DNA from: Leptasterias polaris
Taxonomy: Eukaryota; Echinodermata; Asteroidea; Forcipulatida; Asteriidae
NCBI GenBank assembly: GCA_037783415.1
Contig: JAZGTN010000002.1
Location: forward strand, 6,634,001 to 6,698,000
DNA: 64,000 bases
Direction of reading: 5' to 3'
Shown here: positions 53,301 to 64,000 of the stretch, piece after piece
Numbering within the stretch: position 1 is the stretch's first letter
Layout: the number at the start of each line of letters is the position of its first letter
Position numbers and translations under genes: made by a program
The notes under the pieces: model-generated
What the model was told of the DNA's origin: nothing
Database searches by the model: none
Seen by the model: the letters and a program-made list of their open reading frames with translations, nothing else

Positions 53301-56300
53301 CTGAGAATTTCAAGAAGATTCATTCACTTTGAGATACTTTCAGGGATGTAATAGTGGGGGCCTGTTCTCGCAGGCAGCTTGCGTGGTGACTGTATAGGTA
53401 GTATTGTGTACAATGAGCCACAAACGTTTGAGACGACTTTGACTTTGAATAAATCGGTCATAAAATAGGGAACTCGTTTGAAAATTATGTGTCATCAAGC
53501 TATACTATTCACTAACTGGTTCTGAGATTTTCAAGAAGATTCATTCACTTTGAGATACTTTCAGGGATGTAATAGTGGGGGCCTGTTCTCGCAGGCAGCT
53601 TGCGTGGTGACTGTATAGGTAGTATTGTGTACAATGAGCCCCAAACGTTTGAGACGACTTTGACTTTGAATAAATCGGTCATAAAATAGGGAACTCGTTT
53701 GAAAATTATGTGTCATCAAGCTATACTATTCACTAATTGATTCGGAGAATTTCAAGAAGATGCATTCACTTTGAGATACTTTCAGGGATGTAATAGTGGG
53801 AGCCTGTTCTCGCAGGCAGCTTGAGTGGTGACTGTATAGGTAGTATTGTGTCTAATGAGCCACAAACGTTTGAGACGACTTTGACTTTGAATAAATCGGT
53901 CATAAAATAGGGAACTCGTTTGAAAATTATGTGTCATCAAGCTATACTATTCACTAACTGGTTCTGAGATTTTCAAGAAGATTCATTCACTTTGAGATAC
54001 TTTCAGGGATGTAATAGTGGGGGCCTGTTCTCGCAGGCAGCTTGCGTGGTGACTGTATAGGTAGTATTGTGTACAATGAGCCCCAAACGTTTGAGACGAC
54101 TTTGACTTTGAATAAATCGGTCATAAAATAGGGAACTCGTTTGAAAATTATGTGTCATCAAGCTATACTATTCACTAATTGATTCGGAGAATTTCAAGAA
54201 GATTCATTCACTCTGAGATACTTTCAGGGATGTAATAGTGGGGCATTTTCTCGCAGGCAGCCAGCGTGGTGACTGTATAGGTAGTATTGTGTACAATGAG
54301 CCCCAAACGTTTGAGACGACTTTGACTTTGAATAAATCGGTCATAAAATAGGGAACTCGTTTGAACATTATGTGTCATCAAGCTATACTATACACTAATT
54401 GATTCTGTGAATTTCAAGAAGATTCATTCACTTTGAGATACTTTCAGGGATGTAATAGTGGGGGCCTGTTCTCGCAGGCAGCTTGCGTGGTGACTGTATA
54501 GGTAGTATTGTGTACAATGAGCCCCAAACGTTTGAGACGACTTTGACTTTGAATAAATCGGTCATAAAATAGGGAACTCGTTTGAAAATTATGTGTCATC
54601 AAGCTATACTATTCACTTATTGATTCTGAGAATTTCAAGAAGATTCATTCACTTTGAGATACTTTCAGGGATGTAATAGTCGGGGCCTGTTCTCGCAGGC
54701 AGCTTGAGTGGTGACTGTATAGGTAGTATTGTGTCTAATGAGCCACAAACGTTTGAGACGACTTTGACTTTGAATAAATCGGTCATAAAATAGGGAACTC
54801 GTTTGAAAATTATGTGTCATCAAGCTATACTATTCACTAACTGGTTCTGAGATTTTCAAGAAGATTCATTCACTTTGAGATACTTTCAGGGATGTAATAG
54901 TGGGGGCCTGTTCTCGCAGGCAGCTTGCGTGGTGACTGTATAGGTAGTATTGTGTACAATGAGCCCCAAACGTTTGAGACGACTTTGACTTTGAATAAAT
55001 CGGTCATAAAATAGGGAACACTTTTGAAAATTATGTGTCATCAAGCTATACTATTCACTAATTGATTCTGAGAATTTCAAGAAGATTCATTCACTCTGAG
55101 ATACTTTCAGGGATGTAATAGTGGGGCATTTTCTCGCAGGCAGCCAGCGTGGTGACTGTATAGGTAGTATTGTGTACAATGAGCCCCAAACGTTTGAGAC
55201 GACTTTGACTTTGAATAAATCGGTCATAAAATAGGGAACTCGTTTGAAAATTATGTGTCATCAAGCTATACTATTCACTAACTGATTCTGAGAATGTTAA
55301 GAAGATTCATTCACTTTGAGATACTTTCAAGGATGTAATAGTGGGGGCCTGTTCTCGGAGGCAGCTTGCGTGGTGACTGTATAGGTAGTATTGTGTACAA
55401 TGAGCCACAAACGTTTGAGACGACTTTGACTTTGAATAAATCGGTCATAAAATGGGGAACTCGTTTGAAAATTATGTGTCATCAAGCTATACTATTCACT
55501 AATTGAGTCGGAGAATTTCAAGAAGATTCATTCACTTTGAGATACTTTCAAGGATGTAATAGTGGGGGCCTGTTCTCGGAGGCAGCTTGCGTGGTGACTG
55601 TATAGGTAGTATTGTGTACAATGAGCCCAAACGTTTGAGACAATTTTGACTTTGAATAAATCGGTCATAAAATAGGGAACTCGTTTGAAAATTATGTGTC
55701 ATCAAGCTATACTATTCACTAACTGGTTCTGAGATTTTCAAGAAGATTCATTCACTTTGAGATACTTTCAGGGATGTAATAGTGGGGGCCTGTTCTCGCA
55801 GGCAGCTTGCGTGGTGACTGTATAGGTAGTATTGTGTACAATGAGCCCCAAACGTTTGAGACGACTTTGACTTTGAATAAATCGGTCATAAAATAGGGAA
55901 CTCGTTTGAAAATTATGTGTCATCAAGCTATACTATTCACTAATTGATTCGGAGAATTTCAAGAAGATTCATTCACTCCGAGATACTTTCAGGGATGTAA
56001 TAGTGGGGCATTTTCTCGCAGGCAGCCAGCGTGGTGACTGTATAGGTAGTATTGTGTACAATGAGCCCCAAACGTTTGAGACGACTTTGACTTTGAATAA
56101 ATCGGTCATAAAATAGGGAACTCGTTTGAACATTATGTGTCATCAAGCTATACTATTCACTAATTGATTCTGTGAATTTCAAGAAGATTCATTCACTTTG
56201 AGATACTTTCAGGGATGTAATAGTGGGGGCCTGTTCTCGCAGGCAGCTTGCGTGGTGACTGTATAGGTAGTATTGTGTACAATGAGCCCCAAACGTTTGA

Positions 56301-56394
56301 GACGACTTTGACTTTGAATAAATCGGTCATAAAATAGGGAACTCGTTTGAAAATTATGTGTCATCAAGCTATACTATTCACTAATTGATTCTGA
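47345..56394. repeat. 9,050-bp forty-one-monomer unit, copy 2
   Basis: It follows copy 1 directly. The matching shift is 8,830 bp up to about 55570 and 9,050 bp from about 55954 to 56394, because copy 2 has an E monomer (55513-55732) and a B monomer (55733-55953) where copy 1 has a single E/B hybrid. Base differences from copy 1 that I noticed are few: 43260/52090, 44370/53200, 44384/53214 and 45562/54392. Confidence 0.9.
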
Positions 56395-59300
56395 GAATTT
56401 CAAGAAGATTCATTCACTTTGAGATACTTTCAGGGATGTAATAGTGGGGGCCTGTTCTCGCAGGCAGCTTGAGTGGTGACTGTATAGGTAGTATTGTGTC
56501 TAATGAGCCACAAACGTTTGAGACGACTTTGACTTTGAATAAATCGGTCATAAAATAGGGAACTCGTTTGAAAATTATGTGTCATCAAGCTATACTATTC
56601 ACTAACTGGTTCTGAGATTTTCAAGAAGATTCATTCACTTTGAGATACTTTCAGGGATGTAATAGTGGGGGCCTGTTCTCGCAGGCAGCTTGCGTGGTGA
56701 CTGTATAGGTAGTATTGTGTACAATGAGCCCCAAACGTTTGAGACGACTTTGACTTTGAATAAATCGGTCATAAAATAGGGAACTCGTTTGAAAATTATG
56801 TGTCATCAAGCTATACTATTCACTAATTGATTCGGAGAATTTCAAGAAGATTCATTCACTCTGAGATACTTTCAGGGATGTAATAGTGGGGCATTTTCTC
56901 GCAGGCAGCCAGCGTGGTGACTGTATAGGTAGTATTGTGTACAATGAGCCCCAAACGTTTGAGACGACTTTGACTTTGAATAAATCGGTCATAAAATAGG
57001 GAACTCGTTTGAAAATTATGTGTCATCAAGATATACTATTCACTAACTGATTCTGAGAATGTCAAGAAGATTCATTCACTTTGAGATACTTTCAAGGATG
57101 TAATAGTGGGGGCCTGTTCTCGCAGGCAGCTTGCGTGGTGACTATATAGGTAGTATTGTGTACAATGAGCCCCAAACGTTTGAGACGACTTTGACTTTGA
57201 ATAAATCGGTCATAAAATAGGGAACTCGTTTAAAAATTATGTGCCATCGAGCTATACTATTCACTAATTGATTCTGAGAATTTCAAGAAGATTCATTCAC
57301 TTTGAGATACTTTCAGGGATGTAATAGTGGGGGCCTGTTCTCGCAGGCAGCTTGCGTGGTGACTGTATAGGTAGTATTGTGTACAATGAGCCACAAACGT
57401 TTGAGACGACTTTGACTTTGAATAAATCGGTCATAAAATGGGGAACTCGTTTGAAAATTATGTGTCATCAAGCTATACTATTCACTAATTGATTCGGAGA
57501 ATTTCAAGAAGATTCATTCACTTTGAGATACTTTCAAGGATGTAATAGTGGGGGCCTGTTCTCGGAGGCAGCTTGCGTGGTGACTGTATAGGTAGTATTG
57601 TGTACAATGAGCCACAAACGTTTGAGACGACTTTGACTTTGAATAAATCGGTCATAAAATGGGGAACTCGTTTGAAAATTATGTGTCATCAAGCTATACT
57701 ATTCACTAATTGATTCGGAGAATTTCAAGAAGATTCATTCACTTTGAGATACTTTCAGGGATGTAATAGTGGGGGCCTGTTCTCGCAGGCAGCTTGAGTG
57801 GTGACTGTATAGGTAGTATTGTGTCTAATGAGCCACAAACGTTTGAGACGACTTTGACTTTGAATAAATCGGTCATAAAATAGGGAACACTTTTGAAAAT
57901 TATGTGTCATCAAGCTATACTATTCACTAATTGATTCGGAGAATTTCAAGAAGATTCATTCACTCTGAGATACTTTCAGGGATGTAATAGTGGGGCATTT
58001 TCTCGCAGGCAGCCAGCGTGGTGACTGTATAGGTAGTATTGTGTACAATGAGCCCAAACGTTTGAGACGATTTTGACTTTGAATAAATCGGTCATAAAAT
58101 AGGGAACTCGTTTGAAAATTATGTGTCATCAAGCTATACTATTCACTAATTGATTCTGAGAATTTCAAGAAGATTCATTCACTTTGAGATACTTTCAGGG
58201 ATGTAATAGTGGGGGCCTGTTCTCGGAGGCAGCTTGCGTGGTGACTGTATAGGTAGTATTGTGTACAATGAGCCACAAACGTTTGAGACGACTTTGACTT
58301 TGAATAAATCGGTCATAAAATGGGGAACTCGTTTGAAAATTATGTGTCATCAAGCTATACTATTCACTAATTGAGTCGGAGAATTTCAAGAAGATTCATT
58401 CACTTTGAGATACTTTCAAGGATGTAATAGTGGGGGCCTGTTCTCGGAGGCAGCTTGCGTGGTGACTGTATAGGTAGTATTGTGTACAATGAGCCACAAA
58501 CGTTTGAGACGACTTTGACTTTGAATAAATCGGTCATAAAATGGGGAACTCGTTTGAAAATTATGTGTCATCAAGCTATACTATTCACTAATTGAGTCGG
58601 AGAATTTCAAGAAGATTCATTCACTTTGAGATACTTTCAAGGATGTAATAGTGGGGGCCTGTTCTCGGAGGCAGCTTGCGTGGTGACTGTATAGGTAGTA
58701 TTGTGTACAATGAGCCACAAACGTTTGAGACGACTTTGACTTTGAATAAATCGGTCATAAAATGGGGAACTCGTTTGAAAATTATGTGTCATCAAGCTAT
58801 ACTATTCACTAATTGATTCGGAGAATTTCTAGAAGATTCATTCACTTTGAGATACTTTCAGGGATGTAATAGTGGGGGCCTGTTCTCGCAGGCAGCTTGC
58901 GTGGTGACTGTATAGGTAGTATTGTGTACAATGAGCCCAAACGTTTGAGACGATTTTGACTTTGAATAAATCGGTCATAAAATAGGGAACTCGTTTGAAA
59001 ATTATGTGTCATCAAGCTATACTATTCACTAATTGATTCTGAGAATTTCAAGAAGATTCATTCACTTTGAGATACTTTCAGGGATGTAATAGTGGGGGCC
59101 TGTTCTCGCAGGCAGCTTGCGTGGTGACTGTATAGGTAGTATTGTGTACAATGAGCCACAAACGTTTGAGACGACTTTGACTTTGAATAAATCGGTCATA
59201 AAATAGGGAACTCGTTTGAAAATTATGTGTCATCAAGCTATACTATTCACTAACTGGTTCTGAGATTTTCAAGAAGATTCATTCACTTTGAGATACTTTC

Positions 59301-62300
59301 AGGGATGTAATAGTGGGGGCCTGTTCTCGCAGGCAGCTTGCGTGGTGACTGTATAGGTAGTATTGTGTACAATGAGCCCCAAACGTTTGAGACGACTTTG
59401 ACTTTGAATAAATCGGTCATAAAATAGGGAACTCGTTTGAAAATTATGTGTCATCAAGCTATACTATTCACTAATTGATTCGGAGAATTTCAAGAAGATT
59501 CATTCACTTTGAGATACTTTCAGGGATGTAATAGTGGGAGCCTGTTCTCGCAGGCAGCTTGAGTGGTGACTGTATAGGTAGTATTGTGTCTAATGAGCCA
59601 CAAACGTTTGAGACGACTTTGACTTTGAATAAATCGGTCATAAAATAGGGAACTCGTTTGAAAATTATGTGTCATCAAGCTATACTATTCACTAACTGGT
59701 TCTGAGATTTTCAAGAAGATTCATTCACTTTGAGATACTTTCAGGGATGTAATAGTGGGGGCCTGTTCTCGCAGGCAGCTTGCGTGGTGACTGTATAGGT
59801 AGTATTGTGTACAATGAGCCCCAAACGTTTGAGACGACTTTGACTTTGAATAAATCGGTCATAAAATAGGGAACTCGTTTGAAAATTATGTGTCATCAAG
59901 CTATACTATTCACTAATTGATTCGGAGAATTTCAAGAAGATTCATTCACTCTGAGATACTTTCAGGGATGTAATAGTGGGGCATTTTCGCGCAGGCAGCC
60001 AGCGTGGTGACTGTATAGGTAGTATTGTGTACAATGAGCCCCAAACGTTTGAGACGACTTTGACTTTGAATAAATCGGTCATAAAATAGGGAACTCGTTT
60101 GAACATTATGTGTCATCAAGCTATACTATTCACTAATTGATTCTGTGAATTTCAAGAAGATTCATTCACTTTGAGATACTTTCAGGGATGTAATAGTGGG
60201 GGCCTGTTCTCGCAGGCAGCTTGCGTGGTGACTGTATAGGTAGTATTGTGTACAATGAGCCCCAAACGTTTGAGACGACTTTGACTTTGAATAAATCGGT
60301 CATAAAATAGGGAACTCGTTTGAAAATTATGTGTCATCAAGCTATACTATTCACTAATTGATTCTGAGAATTTCAAGAAGATTCATTCACTTTGAGATAC
60401 TTTCAGGGATGTAATAGTGGGGGCCTGTTGTCGCAGGCAGCTTGAGTGGTGACTGTATAGGTAGTATTGTGTCTAATGAGCCACAAACGTTTGAGACGAC
60501 TTTGACTTTGAATAAATCGGTCATAAAATAGGGAACTCGTTTGAAAATTATGTGTCATCAAGCTATACTATTCACTAACTGGTTCTGAGATTTTCAAGAA
60601 GATTCATTCACTTTGAGATACTTTCAGGGATGTAATAGTGGGGGCCTGTTCTCGCAGGCAGCTTGCGTGGTGACTGTATAGGTAGTATTGTGTACAATGA
60701 GCCCCAAACGTTTGAGACGACTTTGACTTTGAATAAATCGGTCATAAAATAGGGAACACTTTTGAAAATTATGTGTCATCAAGCTATACTATTCACTAAT
60801 TGATTCGGAGAATTTCAAGAAGATTCATTCACTCTGAGATACTTTCAGGGATGTAATAGTGGGGCATTTTCTCGCAGGCAGCCAGCGTGGTGACTGTATA
60901 GGTAGTATTGTGTACAATGAGCCACAAACGTTTGAGACGACTTTGACTTTGAATAAATCGGTCATAAAATGGGGAACTCGTTTGAAAATTATGTGTCATC
61001 AAGCTATACTATTCACTAATTGAGTCGGAGAATTTCAAGAAGATTCATTCACTTTGAGATACTTTCAAGGATGTAATAGTGGGGGCCTGTTCTCGGAGGC
61101 AGCTTGCGTGGTGACTGTATAGGTAGTATTGTGTACAATGAGCCACAAACGTTTGAGACGACTTTGACTTTGAATAAATCGGTCATAAAATGGGGAACTC
61201 GTTTGAAAATTATGTGTCATCAAGCTATACTATTCACTAATTGATTCGGAGAATTTCAAGAAGATTCATTCACTTTGAGATACTTTCAGGGATGTAATAG
61301 TGGGGGCCTGTTCTCGCAGGCAGCTTGCGTGGTGACTGTATAGGTAGTATTGTGTACAATGAGCCCAAACGTTTGAGACAATTTTGACTTTGAATAAATC
61401 GGTCATAAAATAGGGAACTCGTTTGAAAATTATGTGTCATCAAGCTATACTATTCACTAATTGATTCTGAGAATTTCAAGAAGATTCATTCACTTTGAGA
61501 TACTTTCAGGGATGTAATAGTGGGGGCCTGTTCTCGCAGGCAGCTTGCGTGGTGACTGTATAGGTAGTATTGTGTACAATGAGCCACAAACGTTTGAGAC
61601 GACTTTGACTTTGAATAAATCGGTCATAAAATAGGGAACTCGTTTGAAAATTATGTGTCATCAAGCTATACTATTCACTAATTGATTCGGAGAATTTCAA
61701 GAAGATTCATTCACTTTGAGATACTTTCAGGGATGTAATAGTGGGAGCCTGTTCTCGCAGGCAGCTTGAGTGGTGACTGTATAGGTAGTATTGTGTCTAA
61801 TGAGCCACAAACGTTTGAGACGACTTTGACTTTGAATAAATCGGTCATAAAATAGGGAACTCGTTTGAAAATTATGTGTCATCAAGCTATACTATTCACT
61901 AACTGGTTCTGAGATTTTCAAGAAGATTCATTCACTTTGAGATACTTTCAGGGATGTAATAGTGGGGGCCTGTTCTCGCAGGCAGCTTGCGTGGTGACTG
62001 TATAGGTAGTATTGTGTACAATGAGCCCCAAACGTTTGAGACGACTTTGACTTTGAATAAATCGGTCATAAAATAGGGAACTCGTTTGAAAATTATGTGT
62101 CATCAAGCTATACTATTCACTAACTGATTCTGAGAATGTTAAGAAGATTCATTCACTTTGAGATACTTTCAAGGATGTAATAGTGGGGGCCTGTTCTCGG
62201 AGGCAGCTTGCGTGGTGACTGTATAGGTAGTATTGTGTACAATGAGCCACAAACGTTTGAGACGACTTTGACTTTGAATAAATCGGTCATAAAATGGGGA

Positions 62301-64000
62301 ACTCGTTTGAAAATTTTATGTCATCAAGCTATACTATTCACTAATTGATTCGGAGAATTTCAAGAAGATTCATTCACTCTGAGATACTTTCAGGGATGTA
62401 AAAGTGGGGCATTTTCTCGCAGGCAGCCAGCGTGGTGACTGTATAGGTAGTATTGTGTACAATGAGCCCCAAACGTTTGAGACGACTTTGACTTTGAATA
62501 AATCGGTCATAAAATAGGGAACTCGTTTGAAAATTATGTGTCATCAAGCTATACTATTCACTAATTGATTCGGAGAATTTCAAGAAGATTCATTCACTCT
62601 GAGATACTTTCAGGGATGTAATAGTGGGGCATTTTCTCGCAGGCAGCCAGCGTGGTGACTGTATAGGTAGTATTGTGTACAATGAGCCCCAAACGTTTGA
62701 GACGACTTTGACTTTGAATAAATCGGTCATAAAATAGGGAACTCGTTTGAAAATTATGTGTCATCAAGCTATACTATTCACTAACTGATTCTGAGAATGT
62801 TAAGAAGATTCATTCACTTTGAGATACTTTCAAGGATGTAATAGTGGGGGCCTGTTCTCGGAGGCAGCTTGCGTGGTGACTGTATAGGTAGTATTGTGTA
62901 CAATGAGCCACAAACGTTTGAGACGACTTTGACTTTGAATAAATCGGTCATAAAATGGGGAACTCGTTTGAAAATTATGTGTCATCAAGCTATACTATTC
63001 ACTAATTGATTCGGAGAATTTCAAGAAGATTCATTCACTTTGAGATACTTTCAGGGATGTAATAGTGGGGGCCTGTTCTCGCAGGCAGCTTGCGTGGTGA
63101 CTGTATAGGTAGTATTGTGTACAATGAGCCCAAACGTTTGAGACAATTTTGACTTTGAATAAATCGGTCATAAAATAGGGAACTCGTTTGAAAATTATGT
63201 GTCATCAAGCTATACTATTCACTAATTGATTCTGAGAATTTCAAGAAGATTCATTCACTTTGAGATACTTTCAGGGATGTAATAGTGGGGGCCTGTTCTC
63301 GCAGGCAGCTTGCGTGGTGACTGTATAGGTAGTATTGTGTACAATGAGCCACAAACGTTTGAGACGACTTTGACTTTGAATAAATCGGTCATAAAATAGG
63401 GAACTCGTTTGAAAATTATGTGTCATCAAGCTATACTATTCACTAATTGATTCGGAGAATTTCAAGAAGATTCATTCACTTTGAGATACTTTCAGGGATG
63501 TAATAGTGGGAGCCTGTTCTCGCAGGCAGCTTGAGTGGTGACTGTATAGGTAGTATTGTGTCTAATGAGCCACAAACGTTTGAGACGACTTTGACTTTGA
63601 ATAAATCGGTCATAAAATGGGGAACTCGTTTGAAAATTATGTGTCATCAAGCTATACTATTCACTAATTGATTCGGAGAATTTCAAGAAGATTCATTCAC
63701 TTTGAGATACTTTCAGGGATGTAATAGTGGGGGCCTGTTCTCGCAGGCAGCTTGCGTGGTGACTGTATAGGTAGTATTGTGTACAATGAGCCCAAACGTT
63801 TGAGACAATTTTGACTTTGAATAAATCGGTCATAAAATAGGGAACTCGTTTGAAAATTATGTGTCATCAAGCTATACTATTCACTAATTGATTCTGAGAA
63901 TTTAAAGAAGATTCATTCACTTTGAGATACTTTCAGGGATGTAATAGTGGGGGCCTGTTCTCGCAGGCAGCTTGCGTGGTGACTGTATAGGTAGTATTGT
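56395..64000. repeat. Irregular distal block to the window end
   Basis: Satellite only, mixing A, B, C, D and E types. Local features are adjacent E monomers both following gagtcgga (58381, 58602), a tandem pair of C monomers at 62355 and 62575, the catcgagc signature at about 57246 and aacacttttg at 57886 and 60755 (2,869 bp apart, 13 monomers). The array continues past base 64000 in mid-monomer. Confidence 0.8.

Larger units (their letters stand above)
1..64000. repeat. 221-bp satellite array filling the window
   Basis: Successive monomer starts fall at 1, 222, 443, 664, 885 and 1106, giving a period of exactly 221 bp. The same phase can be followed to the last base, broken only by 220-bp C monomers, rare 1-bp deletions and two SINE insertions. 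About 287 monomers are present, all in one orientation. The monomer starting at base 1 is 39% GC with 52 G against 34 C. Its length is not a multiple of three and stops occur in every frame, so it is not protein-coding. Neither array edge is in the window. Satellites of this kind usually lie in centromeric, pericentromeric or subtelomeric heterochromatin; that location is inference here. Confidence 0.98.

Noticed and set aside
1..64000. CRISPR-like array of repeats and spacers
   Set aside because: The whole 221-bp unit is conserved, with no unique spacers between short repeats; this is classical satellite DNA.

Overview
The whole window lies inside one tandem satellite DNA array. From the first base to the last it is a head-to-tail repeat of a monomer of about 221 bp, roughly 287 copies, all in the same orientation. 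The only other sequence is two identical copies of a tRNA-derived SINE. I find no protein-coding gene, no functional tRNA or rRNA gene, no CRISPR array, and neither edge of the array. Pol III-type SINEs and homogenised satellites with higher-order repeats point to an animal (or at least eukaryotic) heterochromatic region, such as a pericentromere, centromere or subtelomere. The species cannot be named from this sequence. The monomer is about 39% GC, with G exceeding C on the given strand.

The window happens to begin at a convenient monomer boundary, so monomer offsets below are counted from window base 1. Monomers fall into recognisable types. A has a at offset 78, ct at 106-107 and a at 116. 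B has c, ac and c at those sites. B' is a B monomer preceded by a 'ctgt' end. C is 220 bp with a rearranged centre. D has a gaatgtc start and an aaggatg motif. E has aaggatg, a cggagg change at offset 67 and usually an aaaatgggg motif.

The types are arranged in layered higher-order repeats that change along the window. At 1-3313 there is an irregular A/B/C/D mix. At 3314-6713 a 1,810-bp seven-monomer unit carrying the SINE is duplicated. At 9585-15992 there are AAB trimers grouped in 8- and 11-monomer blocks. At 15993-20409 there are 6-, 8- and 6-monomer blocks. At 20410-28798 there are short 4-, 5- and 3-monomer duplications. At 29683-36416 a ten-monomer unit of about 2,207 bp is present about three times. 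At 38515-56394 a 40-monomer unit of 8,830 bp is followed directly by a 41-monomer version of 9,050 bp. The rest, 56395-64000, is irregular.

Together the pattern records repeated unequal exchange at several scales. Hybrid monomers mark some exchange points, and one-monomer differences exist between otherwise nearly identical large units. The SINE jumped once into a D-type monomer and was then copied passively by satellite amplification. A closely related SINE-free monomer at 1326-1546 serves as the empty site. I did not find evidence for a new gene system. The points of interest are the array architecture, the SINE junctions and the conserved sequence symmetries in the monomer.
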